Shown: positions 45,751 to 58,223 of the stretch, piece after piece | Numbering within the stretch: the stretch's first letter is position 1 | Layout of the letters: each line of letters begins with the position of its first letter | From: Carex sylvatica | Lineage: Eukaryota > Streptophyta > Magnoliopsida > Poales > Cyperaceae | Direction of reading: 5' to 3' | Length of the DNA stretch: 64,000 bases | NCBI GenBank assembly: GCA_964058845.1 | Contig: CAXKVR010000339.1 | Location: 1 to 64,000, forward strand | The notes under the pieces: model-generated | Seen by the model: only the letters and a program-made list of their open reading frames with translations | Told to the model about the DNA's origin: nothing | Database searches by the model: none | Program-made: the position numbers and the translations under genes

Positions 45751-46522
45751 GGAGTGCAGGGACAAAATTAGAAAAAAATGATTGGAGAGGAAGGGTTAAA
45801 TGTAAAATGCATAATGTGTGGTCATGAAATTTGAATTCAAGTCTAAACAACCACAAAGTGGAACTCTAACCACTAAGCTACAAGCACACATTTAACATAT
45901 TATAAAAATAGTGAAGTATATAAAAATTTAAAACAAGAAAATTAAATAAAATTAAAAAGAAGAATATAACCAATTATTTACTTCACATTTAACATTTAAC
46001 ATTAAAAACAAGCACACATTTAACATTTTATAAAAGTAGTGAAGTATATAACCAATTATTAACTTCGACTTCAAAAGAAAAATAACAATAACTAGAGGTC
46101 ACAAGTATAGATAATTCAAAAACAAAAAATTAAAAAGAAGAAAGAAAAAATAATTAAAGAGGTAATAATTTCTAAGTTAAAATGGAAGTTGTTTAAAAAA
46201 AAAAATCTTGACATGTTAGCAAATGCCCTTTTTTTTGGTAATTAATATATGTATGTACGAACAAAGACGGGTCTACAACTTTGGCAAGAGGTGCCTAGCT
46301 ACTCCTATGATTTAGATTTTTTTAATTATATATATTGAAAATCAATTGATTTTTTTTTAAAAAATTATATCATTCCCTCATAAAATACTAAATGTATTCT
46401 TGTAGTTTAGTGGTTGGAATTTCACTTTGTAGTTGTGAAAAATTGAGTTCAAATGTCACAGCCGCACATTACGCATTCTACTTTTCAACCTCCCAATCAA
46501 AATTTTCTAGTTCCGCTAGCTC
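45751..46522. mobile_element. Inverted-repeat element with tRNA-like segments in its arms
   Basis: Arms of about 140 bp are inverted copies: left GGACAAAATTAGAAAAAAATG...TTGGAGAGG, right ending CCCAATCAAAATTTTCTAG. Each arm contains, pointing inward on opposite strands, TAGCTTAGTGGTTAGAG or TAGTTTAGTGGTTGGAA, followed 35-40 bases later by TTGAATTCAAATTTC or TTGAGTTCAAATGTC. These resemble the A and B boxes of tRNA genes. The interior is AT-rich. Target duplication is unclear. Confidence 0.5.
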
Positions 46523-46964
46523 ATGTATACGAAAAAAAAATATATACATATATAGAACAACAATTAATTGTGTCATCATAATTAGTTCTTCTTATCAGCT
46601 ATCAATTAACTTTGTGTAAACAAAGTACACGAGCTTGAATGCAGAGATGCAAAGGCTTTATTAGTGACTGACAAGTGACAAGGATGAATGCATGAGAGGT
46701 GCAGTGCAGCGACGTGATATTCGCCCTTCTGATATTGATTCCCTTTTTCTTTACTTCTTTGCTCTTTTAACTGTTTTGATGAAAATCAATCAGCTTATCT
46801 CTTGAATAATGAGAAGTACGTAGTGTTGAGATTTGAGAAACAACAACCAGTAGGTAGATGCCTGTCTGTGGAAACTGTTGAAACTGAGAACTTTAAGGTA
46901 CACTTGGCAGCGAAACTACAGTATATTGTTGAAAGATATGCTTTCTTGTGATGATCACATCAAT

Positions 46965-47172
46965 GTTAGAGTCATGCTACGTTACGACACTATATTGGCC
47001 CATAGTAAAACTGTAAAATCAATCTAGAAATGTATTTTCGTATGGAGATATATCATATGTCCAACGGTTTATATATATTAACTGTTTGAATTTTAAAAAT
47101 GAAAATATCGATTCGTATTACAGATGCCAATGCCAATATGCATTATGCATAGTTCAGTAGCCTCGCTCTAAC
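46965..47172. mobile_element. Small MITE with GTTAGAG ends
   Basis: The left end GTTAGAGTCATGCTAC is matched by the complement of the right end, GTTAGAGCGAGGCTAC. The inside contains a CCATAGTAAAACTGT phrase and GTCCAACGGTTTATAT. The right flank (47185-47215) carries another partial terminus, GTGAGGCTGTGCATAATACC, like the one at 18458. No coding content. Confidence 0.5.
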
Positions 47173-47774
47173 ATTAATTTAGGTGAGGCTGTGCATAATA
47201 CCATAGTCTCGCTCTAAATATTAATGTATACGAAATTTATTAAAAAACTAATGAAAGCATAATAATAATTAATCACCCAAATATAGTGCAGCTGATACAT
47301 ATATATAATTAAACAAGAGGATTTTATTTGCTTGAAGCCAAATTAAATGGTATAATTACACACGCAACACACTGAGAAAAGGTTCGTATTGTTTCTAGCA
47401 TCCTCATAGGCGAATTCAGTGTCAATGAATGAGAGTTAATTGACTTCATTTATTTTTAAAATTCATATACTTATACATAATTTTATATAGAACTTAAGAG
47501 TAAAATGCTATGTCAAATTTTACTGTAAAATTGACCCCATACAAAGTATAAAATTTTTATATGTTTCACTTCTCAACGCGTTTTTGATCCTCATAGTTTG
47601 AAACTCTGACTCCACTTCCGTCTCTAGTGATCGATCATTGAACAAATTTATTTTAGAAGCAAGATCGACTGGCCAGACTTCATATGCATCACCATGCACA
47701 TATTCTGTTATATAGGTTGATTATAATTTTTAAATCGAAGATTTTTAGGAGAGGCTAATAATGATGCAGTGCCA

Positions 47775-47813
<39 letters not shown>

Positions 47814-47852
47814 ATCTACACATTGGTGCTTGAATGCTGGTCATTATTTCAA
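47173..47852. other. Intergenic stretch with a CT microsatellite
   Basis: No gene seen. It includes the (CT)n run described separately and AT-rich DNA. Confidence 0.4.
47779..47810. repeat. (CT)16 microsatellite
   Basis: A pure dinucleotide run, probably length-polymorphic. Confidence 0.95.
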
Positions 47853-47868
47853 CATTACCTGGAGAAAA

Positions 47869-48114
47869 CCAATAAGCAAAAGACGGCGGGTCATCTTATC
47901 AATGACACATTGCTAGAGATTGAGAGGTACTGATTAGGCTACAGCTAGATTGTGAACAATACAATTAGTAAGGAATTAGGTATAACAATAAGTTACTCCA
48001 TGTATAGACATATTCACTAGCGAGGGAGAACTTTTTGTTACTCAAAAACTTTTGTAATTATTTTTCTTATCAATATATTTGTTGTCGGCAATTGCCGTCA
48101 ACCATAGAAAAAAA
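47869..48114 (+). mobile_element. Retroposon with 16-bp target duplication
   Basis: CATTACCTGGAGAAAA flanks it on both sides (47853-47868 and 48115-48130). The insert ends in a hairpin TTGTCGGCA-AT-TGCCGTCAA (48082-48101, one mismatch), then CCATAG and an A tail. TTTTGTAATTA upstream of the hairpin is typical of plant LINE 3' ends. A 5'-truncated LINE is the simplest reading. Confidence 0.75.
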
Positions 48115-48130
48115 CATTACCTGGAGAAAA

Positions 48131-49441
48131 GAACAAAGGGATTGAATAATAAGATAGTGCTGTATGGATTGAATAATAACTAGTCATTGGTCACTTCTTT
48201 TGTACCATTCTACAGTTATACCGTGCATGGTTGATGTTACAGATGTTATCTAGTCATGGTAGTTTCTCGCGCTTGTACAGTTGTCATGCTCCGTCTCCAT
48301 CGATCAGTATGTATTGTATATGTAAGAAAACATGCACATTATAATTTCTATACGGCATATATATATACACATAACACATATGTGATTTATGTCATCTGAA
48401 CATTCCAACATATGTGTTTATATCATCTAAACATTCCAAAAACACGAACCCAAATGCACATAAAGTTGTCAGTTCAAAGAAAAATGGCATTCAGATTGAC
48501 ATGAAACTGTATAAACAATTAATGCATGAAGTTCAAATAGAGTTGCATAATTTACAAATAAATTGGTACTTAATTATATTAGCTTGACACTTCCTTAGAT
48601 CATGGATGATTGACACTTTTCATGTCAGAAAAGAATCTTAATTAATTTGAAAGTTGAGTTTTATTATAGTGTTTTTTTTTAAATATAGAAGCTAAGGACT
48701 TAATTAATACAATATTAACTATTGTGGATATATTTGCCCTTTATGAAATCAATGTTTTGGATTTCTATATATGAAAAATCAACGGCTACAATGTTCGAGA
48801 ATAAATTGAATATTATAAGAAAATTTAAAAGAAAAACATCATGGTAGAATTCATATATACACATGAAGTAGAATCTCATATAATGCTCTTCACATATAAA
48901 TAAATGTGCCTAGAGCTAGATATGGGTTGATGAGTTGATGGTAAGAATGTATAATATACAACCTTCCTAGGAGATGCACACAAATAGAGCTACTGTTTGA
49001 CATATGATCATGAGTAGGTAAAAATATATATATGCATATCTTTCACAGAGATTATTGTATGGTGGCACTGATATGTCACAGAAAGAGCAAAAAATATGTA
49101 CTGTGAAAAGAGTTGGTCCCCTTGGCAATAATAACTGCAATTTGTACCTCCTGTTAACTTAGGTCCACTTGCAACTACTAGTGGCCAGGACAGGGTGACA
49201 AGGCCTCCCCTGCTGCTCCACTGCGTCATATTTCACCAAAAGAGAGAGCATGTTTTTTTCACTCAAAAGTGAGTAAAATATATATAAATTTTCTTCTATT
49301 CATTATAGCTAAAAGCCTAAATAACTAAAAAAAAAAAAGTTATTACTTATTACTTATTAGTAAGGTCCAGCATGTTAGTAAGAAATGCCAATAATTTAAT
49401 AACTCTTTATGTATTCCTTTAGTTGATCATCAAGCTGACTG
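48131..49441. other. Intergenic stretch, no gene seen
   Basis: AT-rich DNA. The frame at 49008-49229 (-) ends in a slightly GC-richer patch, but I can assign no product. Confidence 0.4.
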
Positions 49442-49449
49442 TCACAAAC

Positions 49450-50250
49450 TAGGACTAGCAAAAAAGCTCGTGGCTCATGGCCCGCTTGGTATTCGCCCGT
49501 GACTCGATCGGTAACAGCTCGTTCGTTAGTGGATCGAGTTAAAATTAATTCACTCGCTACATACTCGAGCCAAAATTAACGAGTTTGAGTTTGGCCTAGC
49601 TCGGCACGAGCCAGCTCGAGCCAGCTCGGTCGTTAACGAGCTATTTAATATACATAGTTTAATAGTTTAATCGGATCCATTAACTTTAGATTGGGGATAT
49701 TATGGTTTGTGGATGTTATAGCCAGTGTTATGGCAATTACACTTTGGACTGTGTTTAAGTTGATTGGTAATTTTGTATGAAATATGTGTGAATTAATTAT
49801 AAGCAATTAAGTTAATTTGTATGAATTTGTTTGATTTGGTATGCATAAATTTATTCTGTGAATATGTTTGTATGAATTTAGGATTTTGATATATTTGTAT
49901 GTATGAATTTAGCTGTAAACTTAATTTATAGTAGTTGATTTACTTAATTACAATTGAATTAAGAGTATTCCTCAGTAATTAGTCATATAAGTATTATTTT
50001 ATTTTAGCTATAATTGATAGGATGTGTTATGAAAATTTAAGATATAGCAGGAAAGAAAATATATAAATTTATAAATCTGCCAAGCTAGTAACGAGCGAGC
50101 TCGGCTCGCTCGGACAAGCCATGAGTCGGCCTTGAGCAATAGTTTTAGCTTGGAACCTAAAATCCAAACTCGCTCGCTCAGCTTGATATACCAACAAGCC
50201 GAGTACGAGTGTAGCCTAGCTCGCTCTTTAACAGCTCGTTGCCACCCCTA
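49450..50250. mobile_element. hAT-like element with CGAGC-rich ends
   Basis: An exact 8-bp duplication TCACAAAC lies at 49442-49449 and 50251-50258. The right end read inward, TAGGGGTGGCAACGAGC, is a well-known plant hAT-type terminus; the left end is TAGGACTAGCAAAAAAGC. Both ends of about 200 bp are dense in GAGC, GCTCG and GAGCCAGCTCG units; the centre is AT-rich. No transposase frame. Confidence 0.85.
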
Positions 50251-50258
50251 TCACAAAC

Positions 50259-52382
50259 TAATATACATGATTCTCAAGGGTACTTTTACAAAAGTTCAAG
50301 CTAACAAAAGAAAATGCATTCAGGTGCATATATAAAGTGAGATCACAAAAGTGCTAGCTATTGGTCTATTACCAAATAGCAAATATATATATTGTTGGAA
50401 TTAATGTTTATAGTGTCAAACATATCTTTCATTAATTCTAGTATGACAACCAAACCCTACTTGAATCAGGCTAGCTAATTCAAAATTCAAAAGAATTAAG
50501 GGTTTGGTGAGAAGATCTACTACGTAGTGTTTAGGTGGTCCCTTTGTACGTTGAATGCGCCTGCTATGGCATATCATAAATGTTTACTTTAACTTAACTG
50601 ATCAGTTCATAATTAAAGAAAAATGCGATTTACAAGACAGCTGAACTAGAACTCTGTCAAAACAGTAATCTCCAATTAAACCCCATTTGGCATACTCAGG
50701 TCTCTTATTTATTGCTTTATTTACTCCATCCACATCTCATCAACTCCTGTAACTAGGCTCTTGCTGTACCTCAATACAATTTTGAGTTTCACAGGGGGAT
50801 AATTAACATTTTATAATAAATGAAAATGGAGCAAATTTTCCTCTGTAAATTGACTATGATGCTTCTGTCAGATGCACTATACTTAACAAGAGAATAAGAG
50901 ATGGTGGAAGGATTTCCATCTGCTTGGTACTTATCCATTATCCATATCAACTTTTGAAGTAAGGTATTTATTTCCTCCTCAAAAGTCATTTTAATTTAGT
51001 TTTCCAATTTTCCTAACTGTTGATTTATTATCAGCTAACTGAGAAAATATCAATGTGTTAAAGAATTACATGTTTTATGGAACTGTGCATATTTACTAGA
51101 TTTCTTAAAGGACATCCAATCAAAACCAAACAATTAGTGTGGATCGATCGAATGAGTACGCGAGCATCTGATCATATCAGAATGCATATATTAGATGTAC
51201 TATTTAAAGTTGTAAACATCAATTTTGAGTCAAATGAATGTATCCTTAGAAGATTAATTGGTTTGTAGATTATGATTCCGCTTGCTGCAAGGCCAACATT
51301 TTAGAAATTACCGAGGACTTGCATTTTGTTTTGAAATGGAATATAATCAAAGAAACCTCTCTGATTAAGCTATATTTTTATGGTAATTAACTTATTCTAC
51401 ATGTTACAAGTTATGATCGATCATGTTTAATTTGGTTAGTATATTGTCTTAGACTCTTAATTAGTGATCAATTATATTATATATTATACCTTATTCTTAT
51501 TTGATTGTGCAAGTGAGAGAATAATAAAATAATATAATTTATAGTATTTAGGGTTGTCAATGCTACAATCATGTAGGTATTATTTTCTTATTATCCACCA
51601 TGTAAACGAAAAGTATACAATTCTTTCAGGTTGCAATGTATTATTTCATCAAACTTGAGAAAATGTAGTTGTGCTAGTAGAGTATCCAATTCTTTCAGGT
51701 TGGAATCTAATTCAAACTTCACCACACCAGATATTTTTATTTATACCCATAAATTGAAACTTTTCACTCCTTCACACATAGAACCTATTGTTACTTATAC
51801 ACAAATAACATAAGTTATACAGATTTCGACAAGTCAACTAGTATACCTTCGTAAGATGGCTCTGAAAATTTAGATCCATGCCCAATTAGTTTAACCAATG
51901 GGTATCGGATTGTACGAATTGAGATGGGTCGGGTCAAAATTTACACTCCCAATATAATTATGTGCAAAAATATATTTAACAATAATAATAATGACAACAA
52001 TGATAATGGAGATGGTGATGACAACTACGAGGACAACGACTACAAGAGCAATCTGACCATGATGGCGATGATGACGACGACGATTATGATGATGATGGCA
52101 ATTACAATAACAATAATATATATATATAATGATAATAGTGATTCATGATGAGATGATGATTTTGGATTGATATGGTTCAGCTCTATAGCATAATTTGAGC
52201 AATAAATATCATATATGTTGGGGTGACATTATGCCCCATTAATTAGATTCTTTTATCCTCGCTTATCTATGATTAAGTTATTAATACTTGAAATATATAA
52301 GTGAGAAATTAAGAATCCTGATTCATGTTTATGCTCCAATCAAATTAATCTGATCTTTGGATTTTTATAGGACTAAGATACT
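50259..52382. other. Intergenic stretch, no gene seen
   Basis: AT-rich. Near 51980-52145 there is a low-complexity GAT/GAC trinucleotide patch that gives the Asn/Asp/Met-rich frame at 51924. A 38-base phrase around CAATTCTTTCAGGTTG recurs at about 51619 and 51689. Nothing else is supported. Confidence 0.45.
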
Positions 52383-52395
52383 TGTTATCAATGAA

Positions 52396-52631
52396 TTTTT
52401 TTTTTGATGGTCGGTATAAAACCGTGAACTATAATTTTCATTAAAAAAAAGTTAATTACAAAGTTCCTAGTTACTGTGATAACCCCATATACACAGAAAA
52501 TTACGACCTAGAAATATAGTAAATTCAAAATTGAACTCCTCCCTATACTTGTCTCAGCCACTCAGTCGTCTCCAGCGTCGCCTCGGCTATGAGACCCTGC
52601 ACCAATTTCCTCTCTCCAGAGAAGTGCCTCC
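52396..52631 (-). mobile_element. 5'-truncated LINE-like retroposon, minus strand
   Basis: TGTTATCAATGAA flanks it (52383-52395 and 52632-52644), a 13-bp target duplication. On the minus strand the 3' end reads CTTTGTAATTAAC...TTAATGAAA, a small hairpin with CGGT and ACCG arms, then ACCATC and an A tail at the left border. This is the usual plant L1-type 3' end. The body is 236 bp and non-coding. Confidence 0.75.
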
Positions 52632-52644
52632 TGTTATCAATGAA

Positions 52645-54790
52645 ATTAAAAGACATACTTTTTGAAGAATTAATCTAGGACTTAAAAATCCGGAAAGATA
52701 CTTTGTTCTCAACATTCTAATAAATTCATACTTAGGCCTAATTAGTATATGGAGTACTCCTGAGTCCCAATGTGCCTCCATCAAATACTCATAGTATACA
52801 TATTCCATCTTCTTCAATTCTATCTAGTAAATAAACAGACAAAATTGAACACAAATGAAAATGCACTGCATATATGAGGGTACTAGACTGGAGCTACGTA
52901 TTATTTTTCGGTAAAGATTTTTAACAGAGCACTTTTGACTTCATGCAGCACACAGACTATAGAATTAAAACAGTCCTGCATATGATCGTTCCTACGTTGC
53001 ATGAAGACAAAACAACTCTGTTAAAATCTTTACCCATATTTTTCTCTTAACAAACAAGATAAATGTGCAATAAGAACTTGTGCATATGATAGAAGACTTA
53101 TCTAACTTTCTGCATGGAATTAAAAATACAAGAAACTAATTTTAGGTTTGGAAACATTCTGTCAAGGAATTAATAAGTTCTCTCATGAAATTGGAATAAG
53201 AAAATTGCTGTACAGTTCGTAATGTTTGAATGGTTTTAATATGTGATTGCTTTCAGTAACCATAAAATACAAGAATTTGTTCATTAATGAATTGTCATCA
53301 GCCTATTTTACCACCATTATTTCAGTTATTCTCGCACAATTTAATATAATAAAAATTAGAAAGAAAAAAAAAGCAAATTTTGATACAACTAACTATATAT
53401 GATTTTTTTTAGCTTAAATTCCATTCAAATTCCACTACCAAACAATTAGTTATCTTTTTCCCAAAGAAGCCAACAAAAAACTTAAAAGCCAACACAGAAA
53501 AAAAAATCACTGTTTTGTTTCCTTGCGCATTTACTTTGTTGTTTAATTGTTAGCTTTCCTTATGTAGAATAATATTCTTGTTCATATTCCATTTATCAAA
53601 AAACTAGGAAAAGTTAAAGCATGCAAGAATTTGAATTAAATAATAAAATCCAAATTAGAAAGAAATAATTCAAAATAATCCAGTAATATCAAATTTATTA
53701 AATGAACGATAAAAAAAAATTAAATTCGGAGGATCAAAAACAGTAGTGCAATGACGGCTCTTAATTAATGATCACATTAAAAAGTTGGAGAACATTAATT
53801 GCCAAAATTTATAGAAGTCAAAAAGGCTCTTCGATTCTTGAAAAATAATAATTATATATGTGAGATTACAGAAGCTATAAACAATAAATATTACTTAATT
53901 AATTACATAATAAAAGATAAACCAAGCTAGCTGTCAAAAAAGGTATATACTGCTAGCAGCTGTATAGTGCTGTAATATACCTATGTTGATAGCTAAAATT
54001 ATATTATTTCAAATATTATCATGTATTCTAGCTAAGTACAATATATAGTACTATACATTGGTATTTTTCCAGACAACTGATTATAAGAAATATTATTTAA
54101 TTTCACAGGATACATGAAACAAAATAGGAGGCTAATTCACAAATGTCTAAACAAATTTAATCTATATATATGGAAAAACAAACAGCGAGAAATAAATACA
54201 TAATTGAAAAAGGGGAACTGTTAAGGACATTCAAAGTCAAGGCATATATAGTTACCTCAGTGGAAACTAAAAAGGGTAAATGAGTGGATTTAGTTTCTTA
54301 AAAAAAAAATTAGCAAAAAACAATAAGCTAGCTCTCTCAAATATATAATTTGGATGCATGTTGCAGCGGAATAGGAATCATGAGAAATATAAAATGGAAA
54401 CAGCAATAAAAAATAACAACAGTAATAATGATAATAATAGTAATAATAAAAAAAAAAAATCATATCCTTTACATATATAGTGAAATATCCAATTTTAATA
54501 TAGTGAAATATCCAATTTTAAATTGGTTCCTTCCATCACAAAAAGAAAAAATTAACATAATAAATGGGGAATATATGAATTTCTTCTTTCTCCGAATTAA
54601 AAAGGGGAAAAAGATGACTTCATTTGACCCATATATAACTGGAGAATTTAAGTTAATGTAGAACAATGGAAAGATGGAGAAGAATAAGATAGGAATTATT
54701 AATTACCTGATAACTAGTTGACATCTATGGAGACATAAATAATAGCACTGGCCTGCTTGTAATTTCTGAAATCTCTCTGAAAATAATAAA
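52645..54790. other. Region downstream of MIR172
   Basis: AT-rich with many A runs, no protein gene recognised. It may contain introns and later exons of the primary miR172 transcript, since a good donor (CAG|GTAATT, minus strand) lies at 54707-54706. One small MITE is inside at 52910. Confidence 0.45.
52910..53034. mobile_element. 125-bp hairpin MITE
   Basis: GGTAAAGATTTTTAACAGAG on the left matches the inverted right end with one indel, and about 40 bases of each arm pair. The inner phrase TTTTGACTTCATGCAGCA recurs in changed form in the hairpin at 56255, so the two are one family, placed on either side of MIR172. Confidence 0.6.
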
Positions 54791-54926
54791 TAGTCAGAAC
54801 ATTTGCCGATGCAGCATCATCAAGATTCTCATACCATAACCCAATATAAATCATATAACTGGTAAGAAAATATGAAATTAGATTTATGTGAATCTTGAAG
54901 GTGCTGCACCCGCAAACTCTGACTGA
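54791..54926 (-). ncRNA. MIR172 precursor hairpin
   Basis: On the minus strand, 54829-54809 is exactly the 21-nt mature miR172 (AGAATCTTGATG...CTGCAT). The opposite arm, 54907-54887, reads GCAGCACCTTCAAG...TTCACA, a recognised miR172 star form. It pairs with the mature strand with two mismatches and leaves 2-nt 3' overhangs. The stem continues outward: AGTCAGA.TTTGCGG on the 5' arm against TTTGCC...TCTGACTA on the 3' arm. The loop is about 57 bases. miR172 represses AP2-class mRNAs by translation block and cleavage, controlling flowering time, phase change and floral organ identity. Both arms look intact, so it is probably expressed. Confidence 0.93.
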
Positions 54927-55186
54927 TACCGACCGGCGACCAACCAAGCGACCGAGCAAGTGAGAATAGATCAGAGAGAGATAGGTCTGGTTCCTCTAGG
55001 ACTCTCTAGTTATAAGAGAGAGGAAAACGAGGCAGATAAGTAAAAGGAGAAAAATTTAAGATTCATGAAGAAGAAAGTAAAAAGTACATAGAAACAAGGT
55101 CGGATCCTTTATGATTCATGCTTAGAAAAACAATACCGTACCGAGCAAAAGCAAAGAAAAAGATTTTGGGATGGAGGTGGGGGGGT

Positions 55187-55196
55187 CATATATAGC
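55187..55196 (-). promoter_or_regulatory. Possible TATA box of the MIR172 gene
   Basis: On the minus strand GGCTATATATGA lies about 260 bases upstream of the hairpin, a reasonable distance for a pri-miRNA start near 55160. GA-rich DNA follows further upstream. This is suggested by position and sequence only. Confidence 0.35.
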
Positions 55197-55270
55197 CTCA
55201 TAGGTAGAAGAAGGAGAGTAGAGAATCGAGCAACAAGAGCAAAGAAAAAGAAATTAAGAGGGGGGAGGGG

Positions 55271-55273
<3 letters not shown>

Positions 55274-55313
<40 letters not shown>
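55274..55313. repeat. (GA)n microsatellite upstream of MIR172
   Basis: About 20 GA dinucleotides in a row inside a wider purine-rich tract. In plants, GA repeats near promoters can bind GAGA-type (BPC) factors. It lies about 80 bp upstream of the possible TATA box. Confidence 0.9.
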
Positions 55314-55318
<5 letters not shown>

Positions 55319-56254
55319 ATTAGTTGCACCGTCGGTAAAAGGAGAAAGGCAAAGATGGGAATAAATAATGATAAGGTTTTTAGATCTTGAAATAATGGGA
55401 TATATATAACACTATCATTTTTTTTACTTTTAGGTGATATTTTTTTTTTACTTGCTTTTTTTATGTCTATTCGTACAGTTCACCACGGATAAAATATTAG
55501 TGGCAAACTGGCAATGTTTTGACTTCAGCACATAAATTATATATTTTTTTTTATGTTGGCTTTATTACTGTTTGTGCGTATGTTGCCTGAAAACAAAACA
55601 ACATTGTCAATAAATTATAATAAATTACATGATTACCGTTTACTCACGTATAAACGATTTTGAATATTCTTCAGCAACGAAGTTTTAGTTTAATTATTTT
55701 ATTTTTTTTAGTTTACAAAATTAAACCCGGTCGATCTAGGAAAATAAAAATTGTATTGTTTTCTTAAAAGAACAAATGTAAGAATGTAAGGCGAGAAACA
55801 TAATATCTCTAATAAGGATTATGATTTGTTAATAAGGGATTATCTTCACAATTTAATAACATTTTCCAAAATAAGTAAAAAAAATGAAAAAGAAAATTAT
55901 AATTATGTTATCGACCTTTTAAATTGATATATATTAAATTTATTCAATTTAAGTATATCAGCTAATATTCAATCAAATACCATTATATAAATATGCATTG
56001 TTATAAGTATTAATTTAATTAATGAATTGTAAAACTTACATCAAAATTTCAGGTCCTATATATTGAAACTGTTGAATATAAAAATTACAAATTCATCTAT
56101 ATATGATGAATATTAAAAATGTCAAATTAAGTTAATTGAATGAGAATCGCAACTCTTAATTTAATTGGTCAAGAATCTAAATCTTCTGGATTGATCCGAC
56201 AATTAGTTATGCAAAAGTGTTAATCAAATTTGCCAATAGCCACAGCAACCAATT
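55314..56254. other. Upstream flank of MIR172, no gene seen
   Basis: AT-rich; may include distal promoter. Nothing specific recognised. Confidence 0.4.
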
Positions 56255-56380
56255 TTAGGTAACGATATTGACAGAGTATTTTTGTCTTGACGCAGCATAT
56301 GATTAATAGAGATAATAAAAAATATATACAATTAATGAGCTGGATGTAGTCAAAATCACTCTGTCAATATATATACCTAA
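56255..56380. mobile_element. 126-bp hairpin MITE
   Basis: TTAGGTA at each end in inverted order. The arms continue with ATTGACAGAGTATTTTTGTC and ATTGACAGAGTGATTTTGAC. It is related to 52910-53034 through the shared ACAGAG...TTTTG.CTT....GCAGCA core. Confidence 0.6.
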
Positions 56381-58215
56381 TTTGATGGAGATGAAATTAA
56401 ATTATCAACACAACAATGATAATATTAGCAAATTAAGTACTACCAGGTGACATTGCTAAATATCAAGCCAGAATCTAATTATGTTGACAACTCATTGAAG
56501 AATGTATCATTTGTTGGGGGATGGAGATATTTGACGTTGATTTAAATTCAACATGTTAAAGACTCTTCTTGCTGTTGAATTTTCCTTGATATTTGATTGA
56601 CAAAGATTTCTGTAAAGATGGCAAAAATCTCATTCTATTTAACTTGGACTCGAGTCTAATCTAATTCGAATTTTTTTTTTAAAATATCAAATTATTCTGA
56701 ACTATTTGAAATATATATCCAAGAATTCGAACGAGTTAATTAATTTGTCTTCTGTAATAATAATATAAACACATATTACAATAGTATATAATTATATATA
56801 AATATTTGCCTTAATAGTAAAAATATCATATATAAAAGTGTAAACACTAGCTCAACTTAATTTTTAAACGAAATATTTTTTATTAATCACCTTCATTAAT
56901 ATAATAACTATTGTAATAGTATAAACGTATGTTGTAGAAATTTAAACACATGGATTAATTAAAAGCATAAACACCAGCTGAAATAAAAGCTCCATTATTG
57001 TCCACTTTTATTATCATTAACATCTGTTGTAATGGTATAAAAACATACTATAATAGTATAAATACACAGTGGCGGAACCAATATAGTATCCTGAATTTTG
57101 AATTTTTTTTTAATCCATATGATATTAGATTGTTGTCCAATCCTGTAAAAAAAATTCCTATTCTGTGAAGCCCTAATTTTTCAATGCAACTATTTTTTTT
57201 AATTTTTTTCACAGTCCACTCCCCTATAGAATTACAGATTATTTTATTGTTATAATTTTTAATGGCTACCCGTTAGCAATTTGTACACTTGCGAATCCGG
57301 ATCGCCGATATTTAAAGGAACAATAAACAAAATTTAAACAACGAAAAGAAAAGAAAAAACCACAGAGCGAAGCAATTCAAGCGAAGGAAGCTTAAGCGAT
57401 TTGCGAAGGAAGAGTGATCAGCGACGTAGGAGCTCGGAGCTCGGTCGACCAAAGATAGGCAGAGCGGGATGTAAGCGGCACCAATGAGAATGTGCATTCT
57501 AAAAAATTCTTTTCCAGATAATTTTTCTAATAATATTCACCAATATGTTAGTGATGTAGTCTCTAATTTATATTTTGTTAATAATTTAGACTACTAGAAT
57601 TACCAATCTATTAATTATGTATGTAGCTCCTGATTGAGAAAAAAAAACATATTATGTTTATTGTTTTTTATATAAAAATATTATACATTATAACTTATAT
57701 ATTATTTTGGACAAAATTTATATTTGTTATACTTTAATATTTTGATGATTTTAATTGTTCATAAGTTTTGTTCACCTCACACTCAAGTTCCAGCTACGTA
57801 TGCCACGATTAAAATACATGTAACAATATAAATACTTGATTCAAATGTATATACAAGGATTAATCATCCATTTTCTTATGAAAGTAATTTTTTATTAATA
57901 TAAACACATATTTTAATAATATTAATCTGTTGCAACAATATAACAAGTGAATTTCAGCGTGGAGCATGCAAAATAACGTATTTTTTTGTAAAAAATTCAA
58001 CGACCCGAAGCGCAGCCCCTAATAAGGTAAAAAAGACTAGAAAATACCAAAAAGTGTGGTTTTATTTTACACAGAAGATCAATACGATTAAAAGGGAACC
58101 AGTATTATTTTGCTTTGAGATTCGCGTAGAACGTATTTAACGTTTGAGATTTTCCATAAAAACACTTAAAATTTGAGATATCTCACAGGATGCAAATTCA
58201 ACCCTCAAGGCATAG
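56381..58215. other. Intergenic stretch, no gene seen
   Basis: AT-rich. A more GC-balanced patch at 57330-57490 gives a short minus frame without recognisable domains. The phrase around ATTATGGTATAAACACATATT occurs several times (56765-57065), a possible eroded repeat. Confidence 0.4.
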
Positions 58216-58223
58216 CGTATGCT

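Noticed and set aside
51924..52148. 74-codon frame rich in Asn, Asp and Met
   Set aside because: It is a translation of GAT/GAC/ATG trinucleotide repeats.
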